Shown in pieces: positions 34,401 to 42,093 of a DNA stretch of 64,000 nt. This DNA is from an uncultured Bacteroides sp. (GTDB lineage Bacteria > Bacteroidota > Bacteroidia > Bacteroidales > Bacteroidaceae): contig CAQOGY010000011.1 in NCBI GenBank assembly GCA_948847595.1, forward strand, positions 14,971 to 78,970, read 5' to 3'. The notes below the pieces were generated by a model. It saw only the letters and a program-made list of their open reading frames with translations, did not search any database and was not told where the DNA came from. A program made the translations under genes and the position numbers. Every line of letters begins with the position of its first letter. The first letter of the stretch is position 1.

Positions 34401-35456
34401 ATGAATATACCGAATATCCGTTTGCTGAATCAGCAGTTATTAAATCCACTTTTTCGTGAACCTAAAGAGTTGGTGTCTTGGATGGGAGCCATGCAGGCAC
34501 AGAACTATTCCATGGTGAAGTGGGCAGTAGGGATGCGTCTGAAATCGGCTACGATTCAGACAGTAGAGAAGGCGTTGCATGAAGGAGAAATTCTGAGGAC
34601 TCATGTGATGCGTCCTACGTGGCATTTGGTGGCGGCAGAGGATATCCGCTGGATGCTGAAACTTTCCGCGCAACGTATTATTTCAGCAAATGATTCTTTT
34701 GCGAAAGGATATGATCTGGACATCCCGAATGAAGTGTATACGAAAGCGCATGACCTGTTGGAGAAGATTCTTTGTGGAAAGAAAAGTCTGACAAAACAAG
34801 AGATTGCCGAACACTTTAACCGTTCGGGGATTGTGGCGGACAATCACCGTATGACTCGCTTTATGGCACGTGCGGAGCAGGAAGGCATCATTTGTAGTGG
34901 CGAGGACAGAGGAAGTAAATGCACGTACGCACTTTTGGAAGAACGGGTTCCGCCGATGCCCGAACTGACGAAAGACGAGTCTTTGGCGCGCTTGGCACGG
35001 AGTTATTTCCGTAGCCATTCTCCGGCAGTTCTGCAGGATTTCATTTGGTGGTCGGGGCTGCCGGTTTCGGATGCAAAACAGGCTGTTTATCTGATTGCTT
35101 CGGAACTGACAACCGAACAATGGAAAGAACAGACATGGTATATTCATGACACCTGCCGGACTCGTGGCAAACTGTCGGGACATATACATCTTTTGCCCTC
35201 CTATGATGAATATCTGCTGGGATATAAAGACCGGACGGATGTTCTGCCGCTTGAACATTATCCCAAAGCGTTTACTAACAACGGACTGTTCTTCCCGATT
35301 GTCCTTCATAACGGTCAGGTCATAGGAAACTGGGATAAATCGGAAAAGAAGAAAAGCGTGGACCTGAAATATTCATGGTTCAGGCAGGTGGCCGATATGA
35401 ATGAAGAAACGTTGGAACGGGAGCGGCAGAAATTTACCCGTTTTTTGGAAAAATAG
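34401..35456 (+). CDS. Winged-helix DNA-binding domain protein (HTH_42 family)
   Basis: 351 residues matching the HTH_42/YcaQ-like family: RLLNQQLL at the start, LVSWMGAMQAQNYS, LRTHVMRPTWHLVAAEDIRWML, and HLLPSYDEYLLGYKDR near residue 270. Some relatives are DNA glycosylases acting on interstrand crosslinks, but this subgroup is mostly uncharacterised. It stands alone with its own promoter. Confidence 0.88.
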   Translation: MNIPNIRLLNQQLLNPLFREPKELVSWMGAMQAQNYSMVKWAVGMRLKSATIQTVEKALHEGEILRTHVMRPTWHLVAAEDIRWMLKLSAQRIISANDSFAKGYDLDIPNEVYTKAHDLLEKILCGKKSLTKQEIAEHFNRSGIVADNHRMTRFMARAEQEGIICSGEDRGSKCTYALLEERVPPMPELTKDESLARLARSYFRSHSPAVLQDFIWWSGLPVSDAKQAVYLIASELTTEQWKEQTWYIHDTCRTRGKLSGHIHLLPSYDEYLLGYKDRTDVLPLEHYPKAFTNNGLFFPIVLHNGQVIGNWDKSEKKKSVDLKYSWFRQVADMNEETLERERQKFTRFLEK

Positions 35457-35582
35457 CTCTATGGGACATCGGTAAAGTGGGAGTGTTTAGTGGAAAGTTC
35501 CGTTAGGATACGGAACTGGGTTCTGTTACTATCCATTAGCCGACGATAGTTACTCATTAATCACATAAATAGCGATTTTTTT

Positions 35583-35675
35583 TCGTTGCACCTAGGTGAG
35601 ACGAAAGAGTCACCTAGGTGCTTCAGTTGTTTAACCAAGGTGAGACAATTGTTGTACCTAGGTGCAACGGAAGAA
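35583..35675. repeat. 22-bp-period palindromic repeat array B
   Basis: The palindrome CACCTAGGTG starts at 35589 and 35611, and degenerate copies AACCAAGGTG and TACCTAGGTG start at 35633 and 35655: an exact 22-bp period. The 12-bp spacers include AGACGAAAGAGT and AGACAATTGTTG, which share AGACGAAA and GACAATTGTT with array A. It lies in the 403-bp gap 35457-35859. That gap also has an AGTTCCGT/ACGGAACT hairpin at 35496-35517; the remaining 180 bp before 35860 shows nothing. Confidence 0.88.
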
Positions 35676-35859
35676 AATAGCCAAGAATGACGATCATTTT
35701 GGCTGATGGAATACTTGTTTAGCCATACATCTCCCTAAAGGGTAATTGTTCTGAGTGAATCGCTATTGATTGGCTCAACAAGACTGTCCGTGAAGTGTGA
35801 TTGTGTACCATCATTTTGCTCCGCCATCTAAGGGAGCTTGTTGGAAGAACTGTCTTTCT

Positions 35860-36525
35860 TTATTTGTCGGCTTGTTTTTTAGCCCATTCCAGTCTCCGCT
35901 GATCTGCCAAAGGAGTTACCTTAAATTCTTCGAATGTGGCCGTGAATCCCTTTCCGTCCGGGCAGGCTCCCATTAATCCGACCATAACCGGACAATTATC
36001 CTGCAACCAGCAAGTACGCATCATCGTATATTCCTTATCATCGCGGGAGAAGAAAATCTCCACTGCATCCAGTCGGCGGACCGCTTTAATCCATAAAGAA
36101 CGAGGAGCATCCGGCAGTTGCACTACACTCCAGTCGCTGGTGCGGTGGGTGACTACGGCACTTACATTCTGTTTGCCGTCTACGTACTCTACCCCTGCCT
36201 TTATCCAGTTCTCGTGGTCGATGCGTAACATCAATCCCATTTGGTCGAAAGTAGTCACATAGTTTCCGGTAATCTTTACTTTCACTTCGAACTCTCCGCC
36301 ATAAGTGGCATAATAAAAAGGTCCATCGTCCACTGTAAATCCGTAGTGGGAAACTCGCCAGAAGTCCGTCTTGGCGGGTACATCCATAACCAGTGTTTTG
36401 CCTTCTTTTATTTCCCATTGTTGAGGCTCATTCAGCCAGTTCATTTTGTCCAGACTTTGTGCCATAGAAGAAGTTGCTGCCGCCAATAACGCGATTGACA
36501 TGATTTTGATTTTTAAATGTTTCAT
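35860..36525 (-). CDS. Secreted DUF1349 protein (concanavalin-like fold)
   Basis: 221 residues with a signal peptide (ends SSMAQS). The body matches DUF1349, a beta-sandwich domain also labelled regulation of enolase protein 1: DFWRVSHYGFTVDDGPFYY, FDQMGLMLRIDHENWIKAGVEY, and WIKAVRRLDAVEIFFSRD. It is probably periplasmic or secreted and may bind carbohydrate, but no function is established. It is divergent from the LuxR-type gene at 36613. Confidence 0.88.
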   Translation of the reverse strand: MKHLKIKIMSIALLAAATSSMAQSLDKMNWLNEPQQWEIKEGKTLVMDVPAKTDFWRVSHYGFTVDDGPFYYATYGGEFEVKVKITGNYVTTFDQMGLMLRIDHENWIKAGVEYVDGKQNVSAVVTHRTSDWSVVQLPDAPRSLWIKAVRRLDAVEIFFSRDDKEYTMMRTCWLQDNCPVMVGLMGACPDGKGFTATFEEFKVTPLADQRRLEWAKKQADK

Positions 36526-36556
36526 GTTCGTTTCTTATTTATTTATCTTTGTGGTG

Positions 36557-36564
36557 CAAAGATA
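36557..36564 (-). promoter_or_regulatory. Bacteroides -7 element for the DUF1349 gene
   Basis: TATCTTTG on the minus strand, 32 bp before the start at 36525. Confidence 0.5.
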
Positions 36565-36612
36565 GGTCATGCCTGTCCTTGCGACAATACTGAATAATAA
36601 CCATTTTATACG

Positions 36613-37386
36613 ATGGACGTACTACAAAAAGAAATTGATGAAGTCTATGCTACGCATCCGACAGCGCACGAAGCACTGGATAATGGAATAGTGGAACAAC
36701 ACCAACAGTTTGTCCGCTCATTGACGGAAGTTAATGGAGGGTGTGCTGTCATTTCCGATCTTTCGAACCGGAAAAGTTACGTTACTGTCCATCCGTGGGC
36801 TCATTTCCTGGGACTTACTCCCGAAGAGGCGGCTTTAAGCGTAATTGATTCGATGGACGAAGATTGTATCTACCGGCGCATTCATCCGGAAGATTTGGTA
36901 GAAAAGCGTTTGATGGAATACAAGTTTTTCCAGAAGACTTTTTCCATGTCTCCCGGCGAACGGCTGAAATATCGGGGCAGATGCAGACTGCGTATGATGA
37001 ATGAAAAAGGCGTTTATCAATACATTGACAACCTTGTGCAAATCATGCAGAACACCCCTGCCGGCAATGTCTGGCTGATCTTCTGCCTTTATTCCTTATC
37101 TGCCGACCAGCGGCCGGAACAAGGCATTTATGCTACGATAACCCAGATGGAACGTGGGGAAGTAGAAACATTATCCCTTTCGGAAGAGCACCGCAATATC
37201 CTTTCAGAACGCGAAAAGGAAATACTGCGCTGCATACGGAAAGGGCTGTCGAGTAAAGAAATAGCAGCGACTCTTTATATCAGTGTGAATACGGTCAACC
37301 GCCACCGACAGAATATTTTGGAAAAACTTTCTGTCGGCAACTCGATAGAAGCCTGTCGGGCAGCGGAGCTGATGAAATTGCTGTAA
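36613..37386 (+). CDS. PAS-like / LuxR-type transcriptional regulator
   Basis: 257 residues. Residues about 35-160 resemble a PAS fold (ISDLSNRKSYVTVHPWAHFLGLTPEE; HPEDLVEKRLMEYKFF). The C-terminal 60 residues form a LuxR/GerE helix-turn-helix (LSEREKEILRCIRKGLSSKEIA, STVNTVNRHRQNIL-type recognition helix). No receiver domain is present, so it responds to a ligand or to something other than phosphorylation. Its signal and targets are unknown; the divergent DUF1349 gene is one candidate target. Confidence 0.88.
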   Translation: MDVLQKEIDEVYATHPTAHEALDNGIVEQHQQFVRSLTEVNGGCAVISDLSNRKSYVTVHPWAHFLGLTPEEAALSVIDSMDEDCIYRRIHPEDLVEKRLMEYKFFQKTFSMSPGERLKYRGRCRLRMMNEKGVYQYIDNLVQIMQNTPAGNVWLIFCLYSLSADQRPEQGIYATITQMERGEVETLSLSEEHRNILSEREKEILRCIRKGLSSKEIAATLYISVNTVNRHRQNILEKLSVGNSIEACRAAELMKLL

Positions 37387-37426
37387 TATTCCTTGAATTT
37401 ATCCGGGATTTATCCAGATAGAGTAT

Positions 37427-38122
37427 TTATCCAAGTAAAGATAGCAGATCATCGAGTCTTTTCACCTGTTTCAAGCGTTCGTGTGCGAACGTTTCCGTTA
37501 CTTCATGCTTCCACATGACTTCAAAAGGAATATGTACTCCGTATCCACCTAAAGATAAGACCGGCTGAATATCCGATTTAAAAGAATTGCCGACCATCAA
37601 AAGTTCGGAAGGAGTTATTTGCAGAATACTCAATAGCCGGAGATATTCTTTTTCCGTCTTGTCGGACATCACCTCGATATGGTCAAAGTAAGGAGATAAT
37701 CCCGAACGTTCCAGCTTATTCTCCTGGTCCAGCAAATCTCCCTTTGTAGCTACTACCAACTTGTATTTTCCCGTTTCTTTCAGCGTTTTCAGCGTTTCCT
37801 TGACTCCCGGAAGTAATTCGATAGGCATTTTCAACAAGGATTTCCCTAAATCGACAATTTGCCGAATAATGTCGGCTGCAATCTTTCCGTTGCTGATCTG
37901 TAATGCTGTTTCGACCATTGAAATGGTAAACGCCTTGGCGCCATATCCTAAAATTTGCAGATTATTCATTTCTGTTTGGAATAAGGCGGCTGAGATTTCT
38001 TTGGAGGTGCCATACGGTTTCAGCAAATCCGTATACTGTTTTTCCACTTCCTGAAAAAAAGGTTCGTTACTCCACAGCGTGTCGTCTGCATCAAAAGCTA
38101 TGACTTTAATAAGTTCTTTCAT
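37427..38122 (-). CDS. HAD-superfamily hydrolase
   Basis: 231 residues with HAD motif I (IAFDADDTLW, nucleophile Asp about 11), motif II in LVVATKGD, and motif IV near MVGNSFKSDIQPVL. A helical cap lies between motifs I and II. It is likely a small-molecule phosphatase; the substrate cannot be told from sequence. Convergent with the LuxR-type gene; three TTTATCC repeats fill the 40-bp gap between them. Confidence 0.9.
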   Translation of the reverse strand: MKELIKVIAFDADDTLWSNEPFFQEVEKQYTDLLKPYGTSKEISAALFQTEMNNLQILGYGAKAFTISMVETALQISNGKIAADIIRQIVDLGKSLLKMPIELLPGVKETLKTLKETGKYKLVVATKGDLLDQENKLERSGLSPYFDHIEVMSDKTEKEYLRLLSILQITPSELLMVGNSFKSDIQPVLSLGGYGVHIPFEVMWKHEVTETFAHERLKQVKRLDDLLSLLG

Positions 38123-38171
38123 CGGTCTTGTCGTTAATGGGGGACGAGAATCGTTCCGTTATATTTTGCGG

Positions 38172-38179
38172 CAAAGTTA
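38172..38179 (-). promoter_or_regulatory. Bacteroides -7 element for the HAD gene
   Basis: TAACTTTG on the minus strand, 50 bp before the start at 38122, back to back with the promoter of the Smr gene. Confidence 0.5.
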
Positions 38180-38200
38180 CTGTATTTTCATATAAATCCC

Positions 38201-38208
38201 TATCTTTG
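38201..38208 (+). promoter_or_regulatory. Bacteroides -7 element for the Smr gene
   Basis: TATCTTTG fits TAnnTTTG, 40 bp before ATG 38249. Confidence 0.5.
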
Positions 38209-38248
38209 TTACCCGTTTTAAGTTTGAATTTTAATAGGAGATACAATA

Positions 38249-39313
38249 ATGAAAATAGGAGATAAGGTGCGTTTCCTCAGTGAGGTAGGCGGTGGAATCG
38301 TAACAGGATTTAAAGGAAAAGACTTTGTACTGGTGGAAGATGCGGATGGTTTTGATATCCCGATGCCGATACGTGAATGTGTCGTGATTGAGGCGGATGA
38401 TTACAATATAAAACGCAAGCCTGCCGTGACAGCTCCGAAGCAGGAGGAACCCGCGAAGCCGGCCAAACCGGAAATGCCGGTTATACAGCGCCAGCCGGAA
38501 GTGCGTGGCGGTGATACGTTGAATGTGTTTTTGGCTTATGTGCCCGAAGATGCCAAAGCGATGATGACTACTCCTTTCGAGGCATATCTGGTGAATGACA
38601 GCAATTACTATCTGTATTATACTTATCTGAGTGCGGAAGGAAAGGCTTGGAACAACCGTTCACATGGACTGGTAGAGCCGAATACCAAACTGTTACTGGA
38701 AGAATTCACCAAGGATGTATTGAATGAAATGGAACGGGTAGCTGTCCAGCTGATCGCTTTCAAGGATGGAAAGCCTGCCGCCATCAAACCTGCTGTCAGC
38801 GTAGAGCTGAGGATTGATACGGTGAAATTCTATAAACTGCATACATTCAGTGCTTCCGATTTCTTCGAAGAACCTGCTCTGATTTATGATATTGTGAAAA
38901 ATGACGTGCCTGCCAAGCAGGTATATGTGTCGGCGGAAGAGATTCAGTCAGCTTTGTTGCAGAAAAAGTTTGTGGATAAACCCAAGTCGCAGCCTATTGT
39001 GAAGCCCAACCACGGTCAGAGCGGAAAAAATGGGATTATTGAAGTAGACCTTCATATTGATTCTCTGCTTGATGATACGCACGGAATGAGTAACAGCGAA
39101 ATTCTGAACTACCAACTGGACAAATTCCGTGAAGTGATAGAGGCGAATAAAGAGAAGCGTGAGCAGAAAATTGTGTTTATTCACGGAAAAGGAGACGGAG
39201 TGCTTCGGAAAGCCATTATTGATGAATTGAAACGGAAACACAGCAATTACCGTTATCAGGATGCCTCTTTTCAAGAATATGGTTTTGGGGCTACTATGGT
39301 GACTATCAAATGA
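38249..39313 (+). CDS. DUF2027 and Smr-domain protein
   Basis: 354 residues. It opens with an SH3-like KOW-type barrel (IGDKVRFLSEVGGGIVTGFKGKDFVLVEDADGF), a proline/lysine linker (about 65-90), the DUF2027 beta domain (about 95-230) and a C-terminal Smr domain (about 270-354) with EVDLHIDSL, IVFIHGKGDGVLRKAI and the terminal GFGATMVTIK. Smr domains act as nicking nucleases on DNA or RNA; the Bacteroidetes fusion is uncharacterised. Confidence 0.92.
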   Translation: MKIGDKVRFLSEVGGGIVTGFKGKDFVLVEDADGFDIPMPIRECVVIEADDYNIKRKPAVTAPKQEEPAKPAKPEMPVIQRQPEVRGGDTLNVFLAYVPEDAKAMMTTPFEAYLVNDSNYYLYYTYLSAEGKAWNNRSHGLVEPNTKLLLEEFTKDVLNEMERVAVQLIAFKDGKPAAIKPAVSVELRIDTVKFYKLHTFSASDFFEEPALIYDIVKNDVPAKQVYVSAEEIQSALLQKKFVDKPKSQPIVKPNHGQSGKNGIIEVDLHIDSLLDDTHGMSNSEILNYQLDKFREVIEANKEKREQKIVFIHGKGDGVLRKAIIDELKRKHSNYRYQDASFQEYGFGATMVTIK

Positions 39314-39388
39314 TTCCGGTGTACTTGTAAATGATGCTGAAAATGTATTTGCCGGAATAAAGTCCGGCAGGTGGGATGAGATAAAAAG

Positions 39389-39426
39389 AAGGGTGGAGAA
39401 CTTGACCGGTTAAGTTCTCCACCCTT
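39389..39426. terminator. Bidirectional terminator
   Basis: AAGGGTGGAGAACTT and its exact complement AAGTTCTCCACCCTT form a 15-bp stem with an 8-base loop between convergent genes. The T-rich flank is better for the minus-strand gene (CTTTTTAT) than for the plus strand. Confidence 0.9.
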
Positions 39427-39448
39427 TCTCTTGCTATATGATTCAATT

Positions 39449-39805
39449 TTACTTACTTAGGTCGATGCCTTTATTCAGTAAAGTAAGGTTCATCAAAGCG
39501 GCATATTTAGCATATTGTTCAGCGCTGAGCGTCTTTCTCATAAGTTTCAAGTTGCCGTATACAGCGTTGCGCAATTTTGCTTCTTTATCTTTCTTGGCTG
39601 TAGTGGCTCTTGACATCTGTTCTGAGAAATAATCGCAGATGTTTGCTACTTCTTCGCTCTGAACAGAGTTTAACTGCAAATATTTACATAATTTATTTAC
39701 GTTGATGTTACCTTCCCATTTTGCAGTTGTAGGTTGGTTTCCTGCTGCAAAAGTCGAAGCAGCGAGGCAGAGTGCTGTCACTAATGTTAATCCTAAACGT
39801 TTCAT
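39449..39805 (-). CDS. Small secreted helical protein of unknown function
   Basis: 118 residues with a cleavable signal peptide (MKRLGLTLVTALCLAASTFAAG). The mature part is helical and basic, with AVYGNLKLMRKTLSAEQYAKYAALMNLTLLN, which recalls the Spy/LTXXQ-type helical periplasmic proteins but lacks that motif. It has a long leader (about 100 bases) from a clear promoter. I do not recognise the family. Confidence 0.85.
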   Translation of the reverse strand: MKRLGLTLVTALCLAASTFAAGNQPTTAKWEGNINVNKLCKYLQLNSVQSEEVANICDYFSEQMSRATTAKKDKEAKLRNAVYGNLKLMRKTLSAEQYAKYAALMNLTLLNKGIDLSK

Positions 39806-39908
39806 AATACCTACTTTTTAATTATTATACCTAAAAACTATTCCTAAAAACAAATCTAATACCTATTGAAAACTGATCTAATCGCTTAGTTTTTTCTTTT
39901 TACCTATG

Positions 39909-39916
39909 CAAATATA
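39909..39916 (-). promoter_or_regulatory. Bacteroides -7 element with long leader
   Basis: TATATTTG on the minus strand implies a leader of about 97 bases before the start at 39805. TACCTA-type hexamers recur through the leader on the plus strand (near 39812, 39830, 39862 and 39902). Confidence 0.45.
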
Positions 39917-40096
39917 GCGATATGTTTTATAGCATAAAAATAAAGAAAAGGAAAAGATTTTGTTTCGGTTGATTTCTTGATGTAAATCAAGAAATCAACT
40001 GCTTTTTGATACAAAAAGACCTTATTCTGAAACATTTTTGCAATACGTGTGCGGAAACGAAAATGTAATATAACTGAATTTTAAGGAATATTGCTG

Positions 40097-40705
40097 TTAA
40101 AATGATATTGAGCAAAGGAAGGTGACGAGAAATGGAACACTGAAATCAACTACAAAACCATGAAAGATAGAAATGATTACGAATTCTTTTCCGGAACATC
40201 GGGTGATGATGGGAAGAGTAGTGTCCATTGTGGTAGCTCCTCCTACAGAAATAGGGGCTAGTTTGCCGAAATACTTCACGAGTAACGGGGCTCCCAGCAA
40301 TGCTATGATTTCACGCATGATGTTGGATAACAATGCGATTGTTCCCAATTCCGGACCTTTATATTCGGTGATGAATATACTCGAAAGGGAATAGTAGCCG
40401 AATCCGGCTCCCACTGCCATACAGTCTGAAGAGGTTCTTTGGCTCATGAAAATGCCTGCTACGGCGCATCCTGCCAATGTGCCCAGTATCGTCATGACGG
40501 GGAGAAACATCAGGCGGGGATTCAGAGAACGGAAACTTTTCAGTGTATTGGGATCATTACCGATACTGATACCTACGCAGAACATCAGTCCGCAAAGGGC
40601 GTAATAGCTTAGTTTGCTATCCGTAAAATCGTAAGGAATCAGATGATAAAACCCGCAAAGGGTACCGAGAATGAAAAATGAGACGATGATCAGACTTCCT
40701 TTCAT
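40097..40705 (-). CDS. lysO: LysO-type lysine exporter, C-terminal half as a separate protein
   Basis: 202 residues and about six membrane helices. It matches the C-terminal part of LysO/DUF340, with GAGFGYYSLSSIFITEYKGPELGTIALLSNIMREI and GGATTMDTTLPII. In E. coli LysO (YbjE) is one protein of about 300 residues that exports lysine. Here the two halves are separate genes whose ends overlap by 4 bp (ATGA at 40702-40705), so they should be made together and form a heteromer. Confidence 0.88.
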   Translation of the reverse strand: MKGSLIIVSFFILGTLCGFYHLIPYDFTDSKLSYYALCGLMFCVGISIGNDPNTLKSFRSLNPRLMFLPVMTILGTLAGCAVAGIFMSQRTSSDCMAVGAGFGYYSLSSIFITEYKGPELGTIALLSNIMREIIALLGAPLLVKYFGKLAPISVGGATTMDTTLPIITRCSGKEFVIISIFHGFVVDFSVPFLVTFLCSISF

Positions 40706-40989
40706 ACTTCCGTCTCCTTTCCTTTATTCCTTATATATAATAGGTACCAGAGTCCCCATGCGCAAAGTATACTGCCGGTCACTGCCGCCAGTGTGATAAT
40801 GAGTGCTTCGAGTCCCAATGTATGCAGTCCTTTGATGATAGCCTCGTTTCCTCCTACATCAATCCCGAGGAGGAAGAGCAGGACCCATATCAGCAGGGTG
40901 ATTATTTTATGTATCCAAGATAGTCTTTTATTACGTAACAGGAAGCCAAAAAGCATTCCTGTCAGCATAATTCCGATGATGATAAACAT
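40702..40989 (-). CDS. LysO-type exporter, N-terminal half as a separate protein
   Basis: 95 residues with three membrane helices (MFIIIGIMLTGMLFGFLLR; ITLLIWVLLFLLGIDVGG; LIITLAAVTGSILCAWGLWYLL). It corresponds to the N-terminal part of LysO, including the LLGIDVGGNEAI motif. It is first of the two-gene unit, with its own promoter 22 bp upstream. Confidence 0.87.
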   Translation of the reverse strand: MFIIIGIMLTGMLFGFLLRNKRLSWIHKIITLLIWVLLFLLGIDVGGNEAIIKGLHTLGLEALIITLAAVTGSILCAWGLWYLLYIRNKGKETEV

Positions 40990-41011
40990 AGTAAGTGCCT
41001 GTTTTTGGCTA

Positions 41012-41019
41012 CAAAAGTA
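41012..41019 (-). promoter_or_regulatory. Bacteroides -7 element for the LysO genes
   Basis: TACTTTTG on the minus strand, 22 bp before the start at 40989. Confidence 0.5.
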
Positions 41020-41075
41020 ATAATAATAATTGAACTATATCTATTGAGGACAGCAATGAATCAATAATCGTACTT

Positions 41076-42086
41076 TTACAGGAATGAAGCCTCTCTGTTA
41101 TCCATAATATGAATGACCTTGCTTACTTCTGTGCTGATCCCCACTATTCCTGTTCCTCCGTGCACATTACTGGGATACTTGATGGGGTCGTTTATCGTAT
41201 CATCAAAAGCATCGGAATCTATGAGATTGAGTGCTTTCAGGTAATAATATTCAGATTCCGTAATACTTAAAAGGTGTACTATTATATCTACTTTAGCAGA
41301 TGGATACGGTCCGTCGTAACTTTGAAAGATATAGCGTGGTACGTAAACCGTCATTGTGTAGGGACTATTCTTGAAGCGTGAATCATCAAACACGCCATAA
41401 ACGTTTTTGGCTATATCGAACATGCCGTTATTTTCATCGTTCTCGGTGGAAGGCTGTCCGTCTGTCAGTACAATATCTTCTCTGTATACAAAGTTGTAGT
41501 TGTGCCATGTTTTGGTATAGAGTTCATTGTCTTCATTTCGTAGCATTTGAATAACTCGTGTGTCCATGATAATCCGATAATAATTATTCTCATCGGGGAG
41601 GTCTCTGAATGTTATTTTGTGCCGGAGAAACTCTGTGGTAAAACTGCTTTCTGTAAACGGAATGGTAAGCGTATCAATTTTTTCTATTTCTGCCGGACGT
41701 CGCGGTACGGTAACTTCTGCCCATGCGTGATATTGCCCGTCGTCGGTGAGAGCGTCAAGCCGTAACACATCACCTGAAGACAGTTTTCCCGTAATTTTGA
41801 ATTGGCATTGAGGAACTGAGTATTCAGATTCAATAGGCAGAGGACGCAGTTGTTCTGTCAATACTCCGTTGACACGCACTTCCAGTGTGGCGTTCTGAAT
41901 ATGGGTTACCCGTTCCTTTCCTGTAAGATTGAGGAACACGATGTTGGTCAGGCTGTCTGCATTGATTAACGCATTCATTACAAGTTTGGGTGGATTATCT
42001 TTGACGTTGAAAGGTAAATCGTTCTCGCAAGAGGCGATAGTCAGTACTGATATCAATATGCATAGATAATGTATAAAGGTTTTCAT
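41076..42086 (-). CDS. DUF4249 lipoprotein
   Basis: 336 residues; the lipoprotein signal ends LTIASCEND. The mature protein is beta-rich with an Ig-like N-terminal domain (LVMNALINADSLTNIVFLNLT), typical of DUF4249. Such proteins are encoded with TonB-dependent receptors of the FecA type and probably sit on the outer membrane as a SusD-like partner. ATG 42086 gives a normal signal peptide; an ATG at 42092 would overlap the receptor stop. Confidence 0.85.
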   Translation of the reverse strand: MKTFIHYLCILISVLTIASCENDLPFNVKDNPPKLVMNALINADSLTNIVFLNLTGKERVTHIQNATLEVRVNGVLTEQLRPLPIESEYSVPQCQFKITGKLSSGDVLRLDALTDDGQYHAWAEVTVPRRPAEIEKIDTLTIPFTESSFTTEFLRHKITFRDLPDENNYYRIIMDTRVIQMLRNEDNELYTKTWHNYNFVYREDIVLTDGQPSTENDENNGMFDIAKNVYGVFDDSRFKNSPYTMTVYVPRYIFQSYDGPYPSAKVDIIVHLLSITESEYYYLKALNLIDSDAFDDTINDPIKYPSNVHGGTGIVGISTEVSKVIHIMDNREASFL

Positions 42087-42093
42087 AAACATT

